From positions 558,001 through 622,000 of the forward strand of contig NZ_JALKAJ010000005.1 of the NCBI RefSeq assembly GCF_023015615.1: a stretch of DNA of 64,000 nucleotides, in the 5' to 3' direction. Position numbers and translations under genes: made by a program. This document shows positions 8,896 through 18,662 of the stretch, one piece after another. The notes beneath the pieces were generated by a model. It saw only the letters and a list, made by a program, of their open reading frames with translations. It searched no databases and was not told the DNA's origin. Each line of letters opens with the position of its first letter. The first letter of the stretch is position 1. This DNA comes from Qipengyuania sp. S6317L1. GTDB taxonomy: Bacteria; Pseudomonadota; Alphaproteobacteria; Sphingomonadales; Sphingomonadaceae.

Positions 8896-9065
8896 TGCGA
8901 AAAGTCTTTGCCGATTTAACTGCGAAGTGCAAGCAGGTGAGTGCGGAAAGACGCAAAATTTGTTCATTTTTGGGCTCTTTTGGGTTCTTGTGTAACCTGC
9001 CAGGGCGCTGGCGCGAAATGGTGAGTGACCCGGCGAAGGAAGTTCCGAGGAGGAGGGTTATTCCT

Positions 9066-9617
9066 GTGAAACCGTCATTCATCGCCCTTGCCCTGATGGC
9101 CGGCATCGCCGCGTGCAACGCCCCAGCCGAAAGCACCGTTGAGAGCGATAGTGCGCAAACGCAGGCGCCCAAGGGCGCTGACCTTTTTGCAGACCTCGGC
9201 GGCGAAAATTCGGGCCCCATCCACACCCAGCGCCGCGGTGATACGCTTGCTGTTTCGGGCTATGATGTGGTGAGTTACTTCACCGGCGACGCAGCGCCTG
9301 TGGAAGGGACGAGAGAATTTACCGTACGCTATCTAGGGTTTGACTATCGTTTCGCCAGCGAAGGGAACGCGCAAGCCTTTATCGAAGACCCTGCGAAGTA
9401 TGCACCTGCATATGGTGGCTATTGCGCGTGGGCAATTGGGGCCAACAATGCGCTCGCACCGGGCGACCCGCAGGTGTACGAGATCGTCGATGGCACGCTC
9501 TATCTGAATTACGATGAGGATGTTCAGGCGCGCTGGGAAAAGGACATTCCCGGCTTCATCGAAAGCGGCGATGAGAACTATCGCACCCATGCGCCCGATG
9601 AACACTTCAAAGGTTGA
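9066..9617 (+). CDS. YHS-domain lipoprotein
   Basis: About 183 residues starting at a GTG with a strong AGGAGG ribosome-binding site; a longer in-frame ATG at 8895 is rejected because the lipoprotein signal begins at KPSFIALALMAGIAACN. The lipobox IAAC predicts lipidation and export. The mature part has a YHS domain (SGYDVVSYFTGDAAPVEG ... FASEGNAQAFIEDPAKYAPAYGGYCAWA), a small fold linked to metal handling and found in many exported proteins. Alphaproteobacterial homologues end in a similar acidic tail. The gene is monocistronic, faces leuA divergently and is followed by a hairpin. The ligand is unknown. Confidence 0.82.
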   Translation: MKPSFIALALMAGIAACNAPAESTVESDSAQTQAPKGADLFADLGGENSGPIHTQRRGDTLAVSGYDVVSYFTGDAAPVEGTREFTVRYLGFDYRFASEGNAQAFIEDPAKYAPAYGGYCAWAIGANNALAPGDPQVYEIVDGTLYLNYDEDVQARWEKDIPGFIESGDENYRTHAPDEHFKG

Positions 9618-9634
9618 TCATCCGCGCCGGCAAG

Positions 9635-9663
9635 GCCCCTGCCTCCAAGAGGTGCGCAGGGGC
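9635..9663. terminator. Hairpin between convergent lipoprotein genes
   Basis: GCCCCTGC at 9635-9642 pairs with GCAGGGGC at 9656-9663, an 8-bp perfect GC-rich stem with a 13-base loop, lying between the stops of two convergent genes. No clear T-tract on either side, so termination strength is uncertain. Confidence 0.55.
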
Positions 9664-9684
9664 TCTGGCCATTGAAACACAGGA

Positions 9685-10191
9685 TTAGCCGCAGCGCGCG
9701 TCGCGAATGATGCCGAGATTGTCGATCATAATGCTAAGGCGAGGGCTTGTGGGGTCAGGAGTGATCGTTTGCCCCGGTTGGACAAAGCGCACCTCGCTCG
9801 CCCCGCTTGCCGCCATCTTGATCGCCGATTTTGTCGCAAGATCAGCCTCTTTTCCGATGTAACCACCCATCAGGTTTGCGCCACAGGTTGCGCTGTTGGG
9901 GTCGGTGAGAGTGCCAGGGACATAAGCACCCGGCGCAGCACCCGGCAGAGGTTTTGAAACCGTTGGAGGGGCGAGTTGGACTGGTTGAACAACTTGCCCT
10001 CCGGCTTGTGCCGGCGTCGCTGCTTGCCCGGTCGCAGCGGGCGCCGCCGATGCATTGGTCCCGCCGCCGTTGATGCGTGCTGCAAAATCTTCAGCGGTTT
10101 CACTTCCGCCCGCAGGTTCGCTGCCGCAGGCGATTAAGGTTAGCGCCAATGGCGTTACCAGAAGACACGCGAATCTTTTCATGGCAGTCAC
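9685..10191 (-). CDS. Putative lipoprotein, uncharacterised
   Basis: A 168-residue (or 165 from the ATG at 10182) exported protein. The N-terminus MKRFACLLVTPLALTLIACG is a typical lipoprotein signal with lipobox LIAC. A low-complexity Ala/Gly/Pro/Gln linker follows, then a conserved-looking C-terminal domain of about 80 residues with two cysteines (SATCGANLMGGYIG and RDARCG at the very end). The C-terminus resembles small I78-type inhibitor-like folds (CGA...G..G...VRFVQPGQ..T.D..P.RL.I..D..G.I....CG), which would make it a peptidase inhibitor family I78 member. I consider that likely but not certain. Confidence 0.7.
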   Translation of the reverse strand: MTAMKRFACLLVTPLALTLIACGSEPAGGSETAEDFAARINGGGTNASAAPAATGQAATPAQAGGQVVQPVQLAPPTVSKPLPGAAPGAYVPGTLTDPNSATCGANLMGGYIGKEADLATKSAIKMAASGASEVRFVQPGQTITPDPTSPRLSIMIDNLGIIRDARCG

Positions 10192-10265
10192 TCGTTTGAT
10201 CCCTTGTGATGCCTGTCAAAAGGCGCTCACCGTTGCAGTTTTATGACGCTGGGGAATTTGCACGG

Positions 10266-11423
10266 TCAACACACGGGGCGGCTGCGCAAGCGATCCTTGG
10301 TAAGCTGCTCCACATTGGTCACCCCCATAAGCTTCATCCCGCGCTCTATTTCATCCTTCAGGATGGACAAGGCCCGTGTCACTCCGTCCTGCCCCGCCGC
10401 TGCAAGCGCGTAAAGGTAAAGCCTGCCGCCCGATGCTGCATTGGCTCCCATGCACAGTGCTTTCAAAGCATGTGTTCCACGCCGCACGCCGCCATCACAG
10501 ATGATCTCGATCTCGCCGCCGACTGCCTGGACAATCTCTTCCAATTGATCGAAAGGCGCGCGGCTCCCGTCCAATTGGCGACCGCCGTGATTGGAAATCA
10601 TAATCCCATCGGCGCCCATATCCACCGCGCGGCGCGCATCGGCGACGCTCATCACACCTTTGAGAACGAAGGTTCCTCCCCATTGCTCGCGGATCTGCGC
10701 AGCAGTGTCCCATGTCATCGATGTGTCGAGCATGGTGTTGAAATAGTCTGCGATACTCAACGCCTTGCTCGACCCTTCGGCGACGTGCGTGTCGAGATTG
10801 GGGAGACGGAATTTTTCGCGCAAGACATAATCGAGTGTCCAGCGTGGGCGTGTGGCATAACTCCATATGCTTGCAGGCGTGAAGCGGGGCGGGGTGGTAA
10901 AGCCGCTCCTCAAACACCGTTCGCGCTTGCCAGAGACGATGGTATCCACCGTTAAGGCGATGCAGTCGAACTTTGCCGCCTGACACCGCTCGATCATGTG
11001 GGTGTTTAGGCCAGCGTCCTTGTGGACATAGAGCTGGAACATCTTCGGGCCGCTGGTGAGCTGCGCAATCTCTTCGATCGAGCGGGTCGCAAGGCTGGAT
11101 ATGCCAAACCACAGGCCGAATTGTTCCGCTGCCTTCGCGACAGCGGTTTCCCCCTGCCAATGGAAAGCACGCTGAACGGCGGTGGGTGAAAGCAGAAGGG
11201 GAAGGGCACTCTTGCGGCCAAGAATGGTGCACGAGGTGTCGATTTCCTCCACCCCGGCAAGCACATCAGGCACGAGATCAACGCTATCATAGCTGCGCGT
11301 ATTGCGCGCCTTGGTCAGCTCGTCATCGGCCGCCCCGTCGATATAGTCGAACACGGGGAAGGGCAGGCGCGCTTTGGCGAGTTTCCTGAAATCGTCGATC
11401 TTGTGACAATCACTGAGCTTCAT
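10266..11423 (-). CDS. lldD: FMN-dependent alpha-hydroxy acid dehydrogenase (L-lactate dehydrogenase type)
   Basis: A 385-residue enzyme of the glycolate oxidase / L-lactate dehydrogenase family, which oxidises 2-hydroxy acids with FMN. Visible features are FDYIDGAADDE near residue 25, LLLSPTAVQRAFHWQGE near 95, the FMN-binding FVLKGVMSVADARRA near 250, the catalytic-His loop ISNHGGRQLDGSRAPFD near 277, and the phosphate-binding end CDGGVRRGTHALKALCMGAN. The substrate could be lactate or a related hydroxy acid; electrons would go to the respiratory chain in the membrane-linked forms. It is monocistronic. Confidence 0.9.
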   Translation of the reverse strand: MKLSDCHKIDDFRKLAKARLPFPVFDYIDGAADDELTKARNTRSYDSVDLVPDVLAGVEEIDTSCTILGRKSALPLLLSPTAVQRAFHWQGETAVAKAAEQFGLWFGISSLATRSIEEIAQLTSGPKMFQLYVHKDAGLNTHMIERCQAAKFDCIALTVDTIVSGKRERCLRSGFTTPPRFTPASIWSYATRPRWTLDYVLREKFRLPNLDTHVAEGSSKALSIADYFNTMLDTSMTWDTAAQIREQWGGTFVLKGVMSVADARRAVDMGADGIMISNHGGRQLDGSRAPFDQLEEIVQAVGGEIEIICDGGVRRGTHALKALCMGANAASGGRLYLYALAAAGQDGVTRALSILKDEIERGMKLMGVTNVEQLTKDRLRSRPVC

Positions 11424-11644
11424 ACCGTTAGCCCTTGGCTGATCAGCGCTTTATTGTCGAGTGCGGCGGTCTCGTGAAATTTTGCGTGACCGAAGCTGTC
11501 ACTTTTTTGCGAGAACCGACGAACAACAGATGTGCAGCGACGGCTTGTGCGCCTGCTGCCCGACGGGCGCGCGTTTGAGTGTGGCTGGAGGCCATTTCCT
11601 CCGATGAACCTTCAGTCACACTCTTTTTGCAAACACCTTTAAGT

Positions 11645-12241
11645 TCAGCAGCGTGTGTCGAACTTGCCGAGCCGCGCGGCAAGACTTTCGATGCTGTAGC
11701 TGTTCTCGATCCGGTCCGATGAGCAGGATTGGTAACTCGGGTCTTGCATCAGGCACCCCTCACCGCAAACGAGGTGGGCGGTCCCGGTTTCGTGATCGAT
11801 ATGCCAGAACCGGCCACCGGGGGTTGCCACATAGCCGTCAATGCCGCTCGCCATGTCGCTTTGAATATCGGTGATGGACGGCACTTCGCTGTCATATTCG
11901 CTGCTGTAGCTGCCATGGGTGTGGAAGCTGGCAACCGGGACCATGCCGGGTTCATCATAGTAGATGAGATCGCAGGTCGCCTCTGAGCCGCCGGTCTTTC
12001 GCCCCATGCCAAGCGTGGCATCGGAGCTTTCGAAGATAATGCCGCAAAGCTCTATATTCTCGTCAAAACTTCGCGATTGCACCGCGTTCAATTGGGTCTT
12101 GGCAAAAGCTTCGACCTCCGTTTGCGACAAGGTCGCTTGAAGCGCCTCTGGGCCTTTCACATTGGCATAGGCGCGTATCAGGATCACCACGAAGGCGATC
12201 GCACAAAGGGTATAAAGGATGCGGGTGGTGGACACGGTCAT
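11645..12241 (-). CDS. Membrane-anchored DUF4329-type, JAMM/MPN-like protein
   Basis: 198 residues from the ATG at 12241 (a GTG at 12250 is also possible). The N-terminus has one membrane segment, ILYTLCAIAFVVILIRAYA, without a cleavage site, so it is probably anchored with the domain outside the cytoplasm. The domain has the parts of a JAMM metal site: a glutamate at ELCGIIF, the pair FHTHG, and S-x2-D in PSITDI, although the spacing between HTH and S is longer than in canonical JAMM proteins. Several cysteines near the C-terminus suggest disulfides. It starts 18 bases after ilvC on the same strand, so it is probably the last gene of the ilv operon. Peptidase activity is inferred. Confidence 0.68.
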   Translation of the reverse strand: MTVSTTRILYTLCAIAFVVILIRAYANVKGPEALQATLSQTEVEAFAKTQLNAVQSRSFDENIELCGIIFESSDATLGMGRKTGGSEATCDLIYYDEPGMVPVASFHTHGSYSSEYDSEVPSITDIQSDMASGIDGYVATPGGRFWHIDHETGTAHLVCGEGCLMQDPSYQSCSSDRIENSYSIESLAARLGKFDTRC

Positions 12242-12259
12242 GCCCACCACCCGTAGCCT

Positions 12260-13327
<1,068 letters not shown>

Positions 13328-13843
13328 TTAGCTGTCGTCAGCGCCGCGCATCATGCCGACCACGCCAGAGCGCCCGACTGATACAAGGCCGAGCCCGCGC
13401 ATCAGCGCGATGAAGCTGTCGATTTTATCGGGCGCGCCGGTTAGCTCGAAAGCGAAGCTTTCGGTGGTCGTGTCCACCACATTGGCGCGGAAAATTTCGG
13501 CAACGCGAAGGGCCTCGACCCGTTTTTCGCCAGTGCCCGCCACTTTAATAAGAGCAAGTTCGCGCTCCACATGCGGGCCTGCCTGCGTGAGGTCGGTGAC
13601 CTTGTGGACCGGAACCAAACGCTCCAACTGCGCCTCGATCTGGTCAATCACCTCCGGCGGGCCATTGGTGACAACGGTGATGCGGCTGATCGCGTGATCA
13701 TCCGAAATATCAGCCACCGTGAGGCTATCGATGTTGTAGCCGCGCGCGGTGAAGAGGCCGGTGATCTTGGCAAGAATACCCGGCTCATTGTCGACCGTGA
13801 TGGTCAGAACATGGCGTTCGCTCTGTGCGTTCTTGATTTTCAT
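13328..13843 (-). CDS. ilvN: Acetolactate synthase small (regulatory) subunit
   Basis: 171 residues. The N-terminal ACT domain begins HVLTITVDNEPGILAKITG, with the GxLxxI/V ligand-binding turn that senses valine, and continues with RGYNIDSLTVADI. The C-terminal half (ERELALIKV...) is the family's second alpha/beta domain. It activates the IlvB catalytic subunit and confers feedback inhibition. It is separated from ilvB by only 12 bases, indicating translational coupling. Confidence 0.96.
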   Translation of the reverse strand: MKIKNAQSERHVLTITVDNEPGILAKITGLFTARGYNIDSLTVADISDDHAISRITVVTNGPPEVIDQIEAQLERLVPVHKVTDLTQAGPHVERELALIKVAGTGEKRVEALRVAEIFRANVVDTTTESFAFELTGAPDKIDSFIALMRGLGLVSVGRSGVVGMMRGADDS

Positions 13844-13855
13844 GAGAGCGTTTTC

Positions 13856-15613
13856 CTACACCAGAGCCTTGGCTTCGTCGTCCATCGTGCCTTCGACCTG
13901 ATCGCCGTAAAGCAGCATATCGGTGTGTGCCGCGCCCGACGGGATCATCGGGAAGCAGTTGGCGTCTTTGGCAACGCAGCAATCGACGATCACCGGACCA
14001 TCGTGGTCGATCATCGCCTGGATGCCGGCATCAAGGTCCGCGCCGTCAGTGATGCGGATACCCTTCCAGCCATAGGCTTCGGCGAGCGCGACAAAGTCGG
14101 GCAGGCTGTCGGAATAGCTGTTTGAATAACGGCTCTCATAGGTCAGTTCCTGCCACTGGCGGACCATGCCCATATATTCATTGTTCAGGATGAAAATCTT
14201 GACCGGGAGACGGTATTGGGATGCCGTTCCAAGCTCCTGAATATTCATCTGAATGGACGCTTCACCAGCGATGTCGATGACGAGGTCGTCAGGGTTGCCC
14301 AATTGCGCTCCGATGGCAGCGGGAAGGCCGTAACCCATTGTCCCAAGCCCGCCCGAGGTGAGCCATTTGTTGGGCTTGTCAAAACCGAAATATTGCGCCG
14401 CCCACATCTGGTGCTGTCCCACTTCGGTGGTGATGATCGGCGATTTTTCGTGGGTGAGGGCATAAAGCCGCTCGACCGCCTTTTGCGGCATGATCGCTTC
14501 GGGGTTCTTGCGCGATGTTTCCGGATAGGCGAGACATTCACGCGCGCGCCATCCGGCAATGCGCGCCTTCCATTCGCCAAGATCACGCGCAGATCGGTCA
14601 CCCCAGGCGGTGATGAGTTGTTCCAGCACAGTCGCGCAGTCGCCGACAATGCCAAGATCAACGGGAACCGTCTTGTTGATTGAAGAGCGATCGATATCGA
14701 TGTGAATCTTCGTCGATCCCGGACTGAACGCATCGAGGCGACCCGTAACACGGTCATCAAAGCGCGCGCCGATGCAAATCATCACATCGCATTTGTTCAT
14801 TGCCATATTGGCTTCATAAGTGCCGTGCATCCCCAGCATCCCCAACCAATCGGGATGGGTGTTGGGAAAGCAGCCGAGGCCCATAAGCGTCGAAGTCGTT
14901 GGCGCGCCGGTCATATCCTGAAACTGGCGCAAAAGTTCGCTTGCGCGCGGACCTGAATTGATGACGCCGCCACCGGTGTAGAAAATCGGCGCATCGGCGT
15001 TTGCTATCAACTCGATCGCTTCGGCGATCTGTTCGGCCGGGGCGACCATTTGCGGGGCGTAGCGGTGCGAGCCGTGATGCGCGACATAGGCGCGGCTTTC
15101 AGAAGGCACAGCGATCTGCACGTCTTTGGGGATATCGACGACAACGGGGCCGGGGCGTCCGGTGGTGGCAATGCGGAAAGCCTCTTCAAGAGTTGCCACC
15201 AGCTCGGCCGGGTCCTTCACAAGGTAATTGTGCTTGGTACAGTGGCGGGTAATGCCAACGGTGTCCGCCTCCTGAAAGGCGTCAGTGCCGATCAGGGTGG
15301 AGGGGACCTGCCCGGTGATGACCACCATGGGGATCGAATCCATCCACGCATCGGCAATGCCGGTAACGGCGTTGGTCGCACCCGGACCAGAGGTGACCAG
15401 AACCACGCCCGGCTTGCCCGTTGCGCGCGCATATCCTTCGGCAGCGTGCGCGGCGCCTGCTTCGTGCCGGACAAGAACGTGGCGAATGCGTTCATCGCCA
15501 AAGAGTTCGTCATAGATGGGCAGCACCGCGCCTCCGGGATAGCCGAAGACATATTCGACCCCTTGGTCGACCAGGCATTCCATCAAAAGGGCCGCTCCAG
15601 AGCGCTGTCCCAC
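13856..15613 (-). CDS. ilvB: Acetolactate synthase large (catalytic) subunit
   Basis: A 585-residue ThDP enzyme that condenses pyruvate with pyruvate or 2-ketobutyrate. The N-terminal domain carries [16 protein letters not shown] with the catalytic-Glu region [20 protein letters not shown] near residue 50. The ThDP-binding motif begins AGEASIQMN where most homologues have GDGSF or GDAS. The GTG at 15613 is preferred because GGGAG sits 8 bases upstream; TTG at 15628 is in frame but would lie on that site. The attenuator is immediately upstream. First gene of ilvB-ilvN-ilvC. Confidence 0.96.
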   Translation of the reverse strand: MGQRSGAALLMECLVDQGVEYVFGYPGGAVLPIYDELFGDERIRHVLVRHEAGAAHAAEGYARATGKPGVVLVTSGPGATNAVTGIADAWMDSIPMVVITGQVPSTLIGTDAFQEADTVGITRHCTKHNYLVKDPAELVATLEEAFRIATTGRPGPVVVDIPKDVQIAVPSESRAYVAHHGSHRYAPQMVAPAEQIAEAIELIANADAPIFYTGGGVINSGPRASELLRQFQDMTGAPTTSTLMGLGCFPNTHPDWLGMLGMHGTYEANMAMNKCDVMICIGARFDDRVTGRLDAFSPGSTKIHIDIDRSSINKTVPVDLGIVGDCATVLEQLITAWGDRSARDLGEWKARIAGWRARECLAYPETSRKNPEAIMPQKAVERLYALTHEKSPIITTEVGQHQMWAAQYFGFDKPNKWLTSGGLGTMGYGLPAAIGAQLGNPDDLVIDIAGEASIQMNIQELGTASQYRLPVKIFILNNEYMGMVRQWQELTYESRYSNSYSDSLPDFVALAEAYGWKGIRITDGADLDAGIQAMIDHDGPVIVDCCVAKDANCFPMIPSGAAHTDMLLYGDQVEGTMDDEAKALV

Positions 15614-15659
15614 GTGTCTTACTCCCAAGTGTCGGTGACCTTTTATAAAAAGGCCCCCA

Positions 15660-15695
15660 AAGAAAAACGGCCCAGTGCGTATTCGCAGCGGGCCG
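15660..15695 (-). terminator. Intrinsic terminator (attenuator) ahead of ilvB
   Basis: On the minus strand CGGCCC pairs with GGGCCG (15690-15695 with 15668-15673), with an inner TGCG-AATA-CGCA stem, followed by five Ts at 15663-15667. An upstream CGGGC...CGG sequence overlapping the leader peptide stop can instead pair with CCGGCCCG, giving a competing antiterminator. This is the normal architecture of ribosome-mediated attenuation. Confidence 0.8.
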
Positions 15696-15722
15696 GTCAG
15701 GTCATCCTCGATTAGATCCCGA

Positions 15723-15758
15723 TCAGCCCGATTGTCCCACGATTAGTACAACTGCCAT
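15723..15758 (-). CDS. ilv operon leader peptide (11 aa, [11 protein letters not shown])
   Basis: An 11-residue frame with five consecutive branched-chain residues: Val-Val-Leu-Ile-Val. It starts at an ATG with AGGA nine bases upstream and stops at TGA 15723-15725. It lies 110 bases upstream of ilvB, directly before an intrinsic terminator. Starvation for a branched-chain amino acid would stall the ribosome on these codons and let the antiterminator form. Position, codon content, ribosome-binding site and terminator all agree. Confidence 0.85.
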   Translation of the reverse strand: MAVVLIVGQSG

Positions 15759-15900
15759 GATCGATAATCCTGTCTCAAACTTTCCGGTCAAACCATCTCG
15801 ACGCTGCCCGTGTTCTAACGGGAATTGCCATGAGAACCAACCCTTGCGTGGCCTCATGCTGCGCGTCGCTAAGCGATAGAATGTAATTGGTCAACCCTTA

Positions 15901-16857
15901 TTATTGTAATAAAGAAACAAAAGCCGACGCAATATCGATACTTTTGGACTCATCTCTGGTCCAATCTTCCGGGCTCTGATTACGCAACCAGGTAAACTGG
16001 CGTTTGGCATATTGGCGCGTCGCGGTGGAGCCTACGGCAATCGCTTCTTCTTTGGAGATTTCCCCCCGAACCAGCGCCGCAATCTCACGCACACCAATGG
16101 CCCGCATGGCCGGAAGGTCGGGGTCCAAATCGCGCGCAAGAAGCGCTTTCACTTCTTCAATCGCCCCGTCTTCGAGCATCTGTCCAAAGCGCGCATCGCA
16201 GCGTTCGTAAACCCATTGGCGTGGCGGCATCATAACAAGAGGGTGGAGCGTGATTTCCTCACCGATCCCGCCGGTCTTTGCCTGCTGCCAATCGCCTAGC
16301 GTGACGCCGGTAGAACGTTTCACCTCAAGCGCTCGGGCGATGCGTTGGCTGTCGGTAGGCTCCAGTTCGCTGGCACGGACCGGGTCCTCGATCTCAAGTG
16401 CTCTGTAGGCATCGCCTGTCTCCATCGCGCGCACGACCTCGCGCACTTCGGGCTCAATCGCCGGGATGGGGGCGATCCCTTCGATCAGGACTTTAAGATA
16501 CATGCCCGTGCCGCCAACAAGGATCGGCACCCCGCCATCCGCATGCACCGAGGCAATCTCATCGCGCGCCCGTGCAGCCCAGTCGGCGGCAGAACACACC
16601 TGGCCCGCGTCCCATGCACCATAGAGCCTGTGGTCGGCTTGTTCGCGTTCTTCTTTACTTGGCGAAGCGGCGAGCACCGGAATGTCGCGATAAACCTGCA
16701 TGCTGTCGGCGTTGATGATAACGCCCTTGCGGCCTTCCTTTTCCAGAGCCTCGACCAGCTTGAGCGCAACTGCGCTCTTGCCGCTTGCGGTCGGCCCTGC
16801 AATGAGCGCCACTGGCGGCGCTTCGCTTGTACTTTCAGGAGATATTTTTGTGCTCAT
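15901..16857 (-). CDS. miaA: tRNA dimethylallyltransferase
   Basis: Transfers a dimethylallyl group from DMAPP to N6 of A37 in tRNAs reading codons that start with U. The 318-residue protein has the P-loop ALIAGPTASGKSAVALKL near residue 17, INADSMQVYRDIP near 55 and the LVGGTGMYLKVLIEGI signature near 115. The ATG at 16857 follows from the family N-terminus; the longer frame to 16905 is an overhang into serB. This start overlaps the divergent serB start by 8 bases. The downstream 270-base gap carries the ilv leader. Confidence 0.95.
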   Translation of the reverse strand: MSTKISPESTSEAPPVALIAGPTASGKSAVALKLVEALEKEGRKGVIINADSMQVYRDIPVLAASPSKEEREQADHRLYGAWDAGQVCSAADWAARARDEIASVHADGGVPILVGGTGMYLKVLIEGIAPIPAIEPEVREVVRAMETGDAYRALEIEDPVRASELEPTDSQRIARALEVKRSTGVTLGDWQQAKTGGIGEEITLHPLVMMPPRQWVYERCDARFGQMLEDGAIEEVKALLARDLDPDLPAMRAIGVREIAALVRGEISKEEAIAVGSTATRQYAKRQFTWLRNQSPEDWTRDESKSIDIASAFVSLLQ

Positions 16858-17734
16858 CGCCCGTCTGATAGCAGACCAGCCGGATTGGGAAACACGTCTT
16901 CGCACGTTAAGCGAGGCTTTGGTTGCGGCAGGTATGGAACTTCAGTCCATCGGCGCGCTGCCCGAATTGGGGGCAGTGTGGGAATTGCGCCTTATGGGCG
17001 GGACAGCGGCGCAGCTTCTTGATGCGATCGATGCGCACATTGGCCCGTGTGACTGTCTGGTCAGCGAGGCCGAGATCGAGGTTCCCCGACTTTTCGTCTC
17101 CGACATGGATTCGACCATGATCGGTCAGGAATGTATCGACGAGTTGGCCGATTTTGCAGGACTTAAGGAGCAAATCTCCGAGATCACCGAACGCGCCATG
17201 CAAGGTGAGCTCGATTTTGAGAGGGCGCTTTTGGAGCGAGTAGGGCTGCTCGAAGGGCTGGAAGAAGGCGCGATTGACCGCTGTCTTTCTGAACGAATTA
17301 GCCCGACGCCAGGAGCCAGAGTGTTGACGCAAACGCTCAAAGCCAAAGGCGCGCGAACGGTCCTTGTTACTGGCGGTTTTCACCATTTCGCCGACGAAGT
17401 TGCCGACTGGCTCGGGTTCGACCGTGTGGTGGGCAACCGTCTGGGCGTTGCGCAGGGCAAGCTGACCGGGCGTCTCGATGGGCCGATTTCGGATGCCAGC
17501 ACCAAGCTGGCCACGTTACGCGAGGAAGCGGCCAAATTGGGAGAGGGCGCTCGCATTCTGGGGAGCGGGGATGGGGCCAATGACATTCCCATGCTTGAAG
17601 CGGCGGACTACGGCTTTGCGTATAGGGCCAAGCCCAAGGCGCGCGAAATGGCAAACGGGCGCGTGGATCGGGGTGATCTCACGGTTATTCTTTCGTTGCT
17701 GGGTATTCCGAAGGAGGAATGGATCGGTAGCTAA
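16850..17734 (+). CDS. serB: Phosphoserine phosphatase
   Basis: Last step of serine synthesis. 294 residues from the GTG at 16850, which has AGGAG eight bases upstream and begins VLIARLIADQPDWE, the usual SerB N-terminus in this group. HAD motifs: VSDMDSTMIGQECIDELA near residue 83 (nucleophile Asp), VLVTGGFHHFAD near 170 and GDGANDIPMLEAADYG near 242. The N-terminal 75 residues form an ACT-like domain. The start lies inside the 5' end of miaA on the other strand. Confidence 0.94.
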   Translation: MLIARLIADQPDWETRLRTLSEALVAAGMELQSIGALPELGAVWELRLMGGTAAQLLDAIDAHIGPCDCLVSEAEIEVPRLFVSDMDSTMIGQECIDELADFAGLKEQISEITERAMQGELDFERALLERVGLLEGLEEGAIDRCLSERISPTPGARVLTQTLKAKGARTVLVTGGFHHFADEVADWLGFDRVVGNRLGVAQGKLTGRLDGPISDASTKLATLREEAAKLGEGARILGSGDGANDIPMLEAADYGFAYRAKPKAREMANGRVDRGDLTVILSLLGIPKEEWIGS

Positions 17735-17763
17735 CGCTTGTTGCGCAGGAAGGGAAAACCACT

Positions 17764-17783
17764 ATTTACACGTATGTAAGTAA
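17764..17783 (+). promoter_or_regulatory. Operator-like motif upstream of first coq4
   Basis: ATTTACACGTATGTAAGTAA contains the inverted repeat TTACA-N4-TGTAA, of the kind bound by TetR-type dimers. It lies about 50-70 bases ahead of the coq4 start. A closely similar element (19390-19410) precedes the second coq4 and the nitroreductase. Confidence 0.4.
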
Positions 17784-17831
17784 GTGCTATTAGGTTTTGC
17801 ATAACAACCCATCCTGTAAGGTTTGCCGATC

Positions 17832-18662
17832 ATGACTGACACAGCCAAATACGCCCAGATGTTTGCCAGCGACGGAACCGTGGTGCGTCATCCGGACCGC
17901 CCGGCGCCGCGCTATTCTCTCCCGCGTGCGATCAAGAACTTCCGTCTTTTGATGAAGGACAAGGAAGATACGAGCCTGGTCTTCAAGATTTACGAATCGC
18001 TTCCTTCGAGCCAGTTTTTGCCGCGCGTCAAACAGCTTGCACTTTCAGAGCATGGCGAGTTTTTGCGCCGGACAGAACCGAGCCTTCCCGAAATCCTCGA
18101 CGATCACGCCGAACTTCGCAAAACGCCCAAGGGCAGCCTCGCGCATGCTTATTGCGACTTCATGGAAAGCGAAGGGCTAAGCGCAGCGGGCCTGGTGGCT
18201 GAAAGCGACCGTCTTGGTCGCCCGAAATACGATGATCTCGTTCAATGGTATGGCGACCGTTCGCGTGATACACACGACCTGTTTCACGTCCTGACCGGCT
18301 ATGGCCGCGATGCTTTGGGCGAGCAATGCGTGCTTCTTTTCACCCACGGTCAATCGCCAACACAAGGCCACTTGCTGATCGGCTATGCCGGTTCTGCCAA
18401 TATCAAGAAGATGGTCTGGGGATCGAAGGCACCGGTCATGGGCGCAGTGCGTCAGGCCAAAGCAACAGGTCGCGGAGCGCCAGTGCTGCTTGAACAGCCA
18501 ATCCGCGAGCTTTTGAAACAACCGGTTGATGAAGTGCGCCGCGCGCTCAATATCCCTGAGCCAACGATGTACAACGAATGTCACCGCATTTGGGCAGAAG
18601 AAGGGATCGACCCTTACAATCTGCTCGCATCAGAGAATACAGGCGAGGCGCTCGCCGCCTAA
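17832..18662 (+). CDS. Coq4 family protein (ubiquinone biosynthesis), copy 1
   Basis: 276 residues. It carries the Coq4 hallmark HDxxH-x11-E as HDLFHVLTGYGRDALGE near residue 150, preceded by a RDT that is conserved in the family; in mitochondria this Zn/metal motif belongs to the protein that holds the CoQ-synthesis complex together and has been linked to C1 decarboxylation of the ring. ATG at 17832 chosen over TTG 17823. Its stop overlaps the stop of the convergent nitroreductase. A second Coq4 copy lies 770 bases on. Which copy serves ubiquinone is unknown. Confidence 0.88.
   Translation: MTDTAKYAQMFASDGTVVRHPDRPAPRYSLPRAIKNFRLLMKDKEDTSLVFKIYESLPSSQFLPRVKQLALSEHGEFLRRTEPSLPEILDDHAELRKTPKGSLAHAYCDFMESEGLSAAGLVAESDRLGRPKYDDLVQWYGDRSRDTHDLFHVLTGYGRDALGEQCVLLFTHGQSPTQGHLLIGYAGSANIKKMVWGSKAPVMGAVRQAKATGRGAPVLLEQPIRELLKQPVDEVRRALNIPEPTMYNECHRIWAEEGIDPYNLLASENTGEALAA

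Noticed and set aside
11443..11682. A 79-codon minus-strand frame between lldD and the JAMM-like gene
   Set aside because: Low-complexity, no ribosome-binding site, and it overlaps the end of the neighbouring gene.
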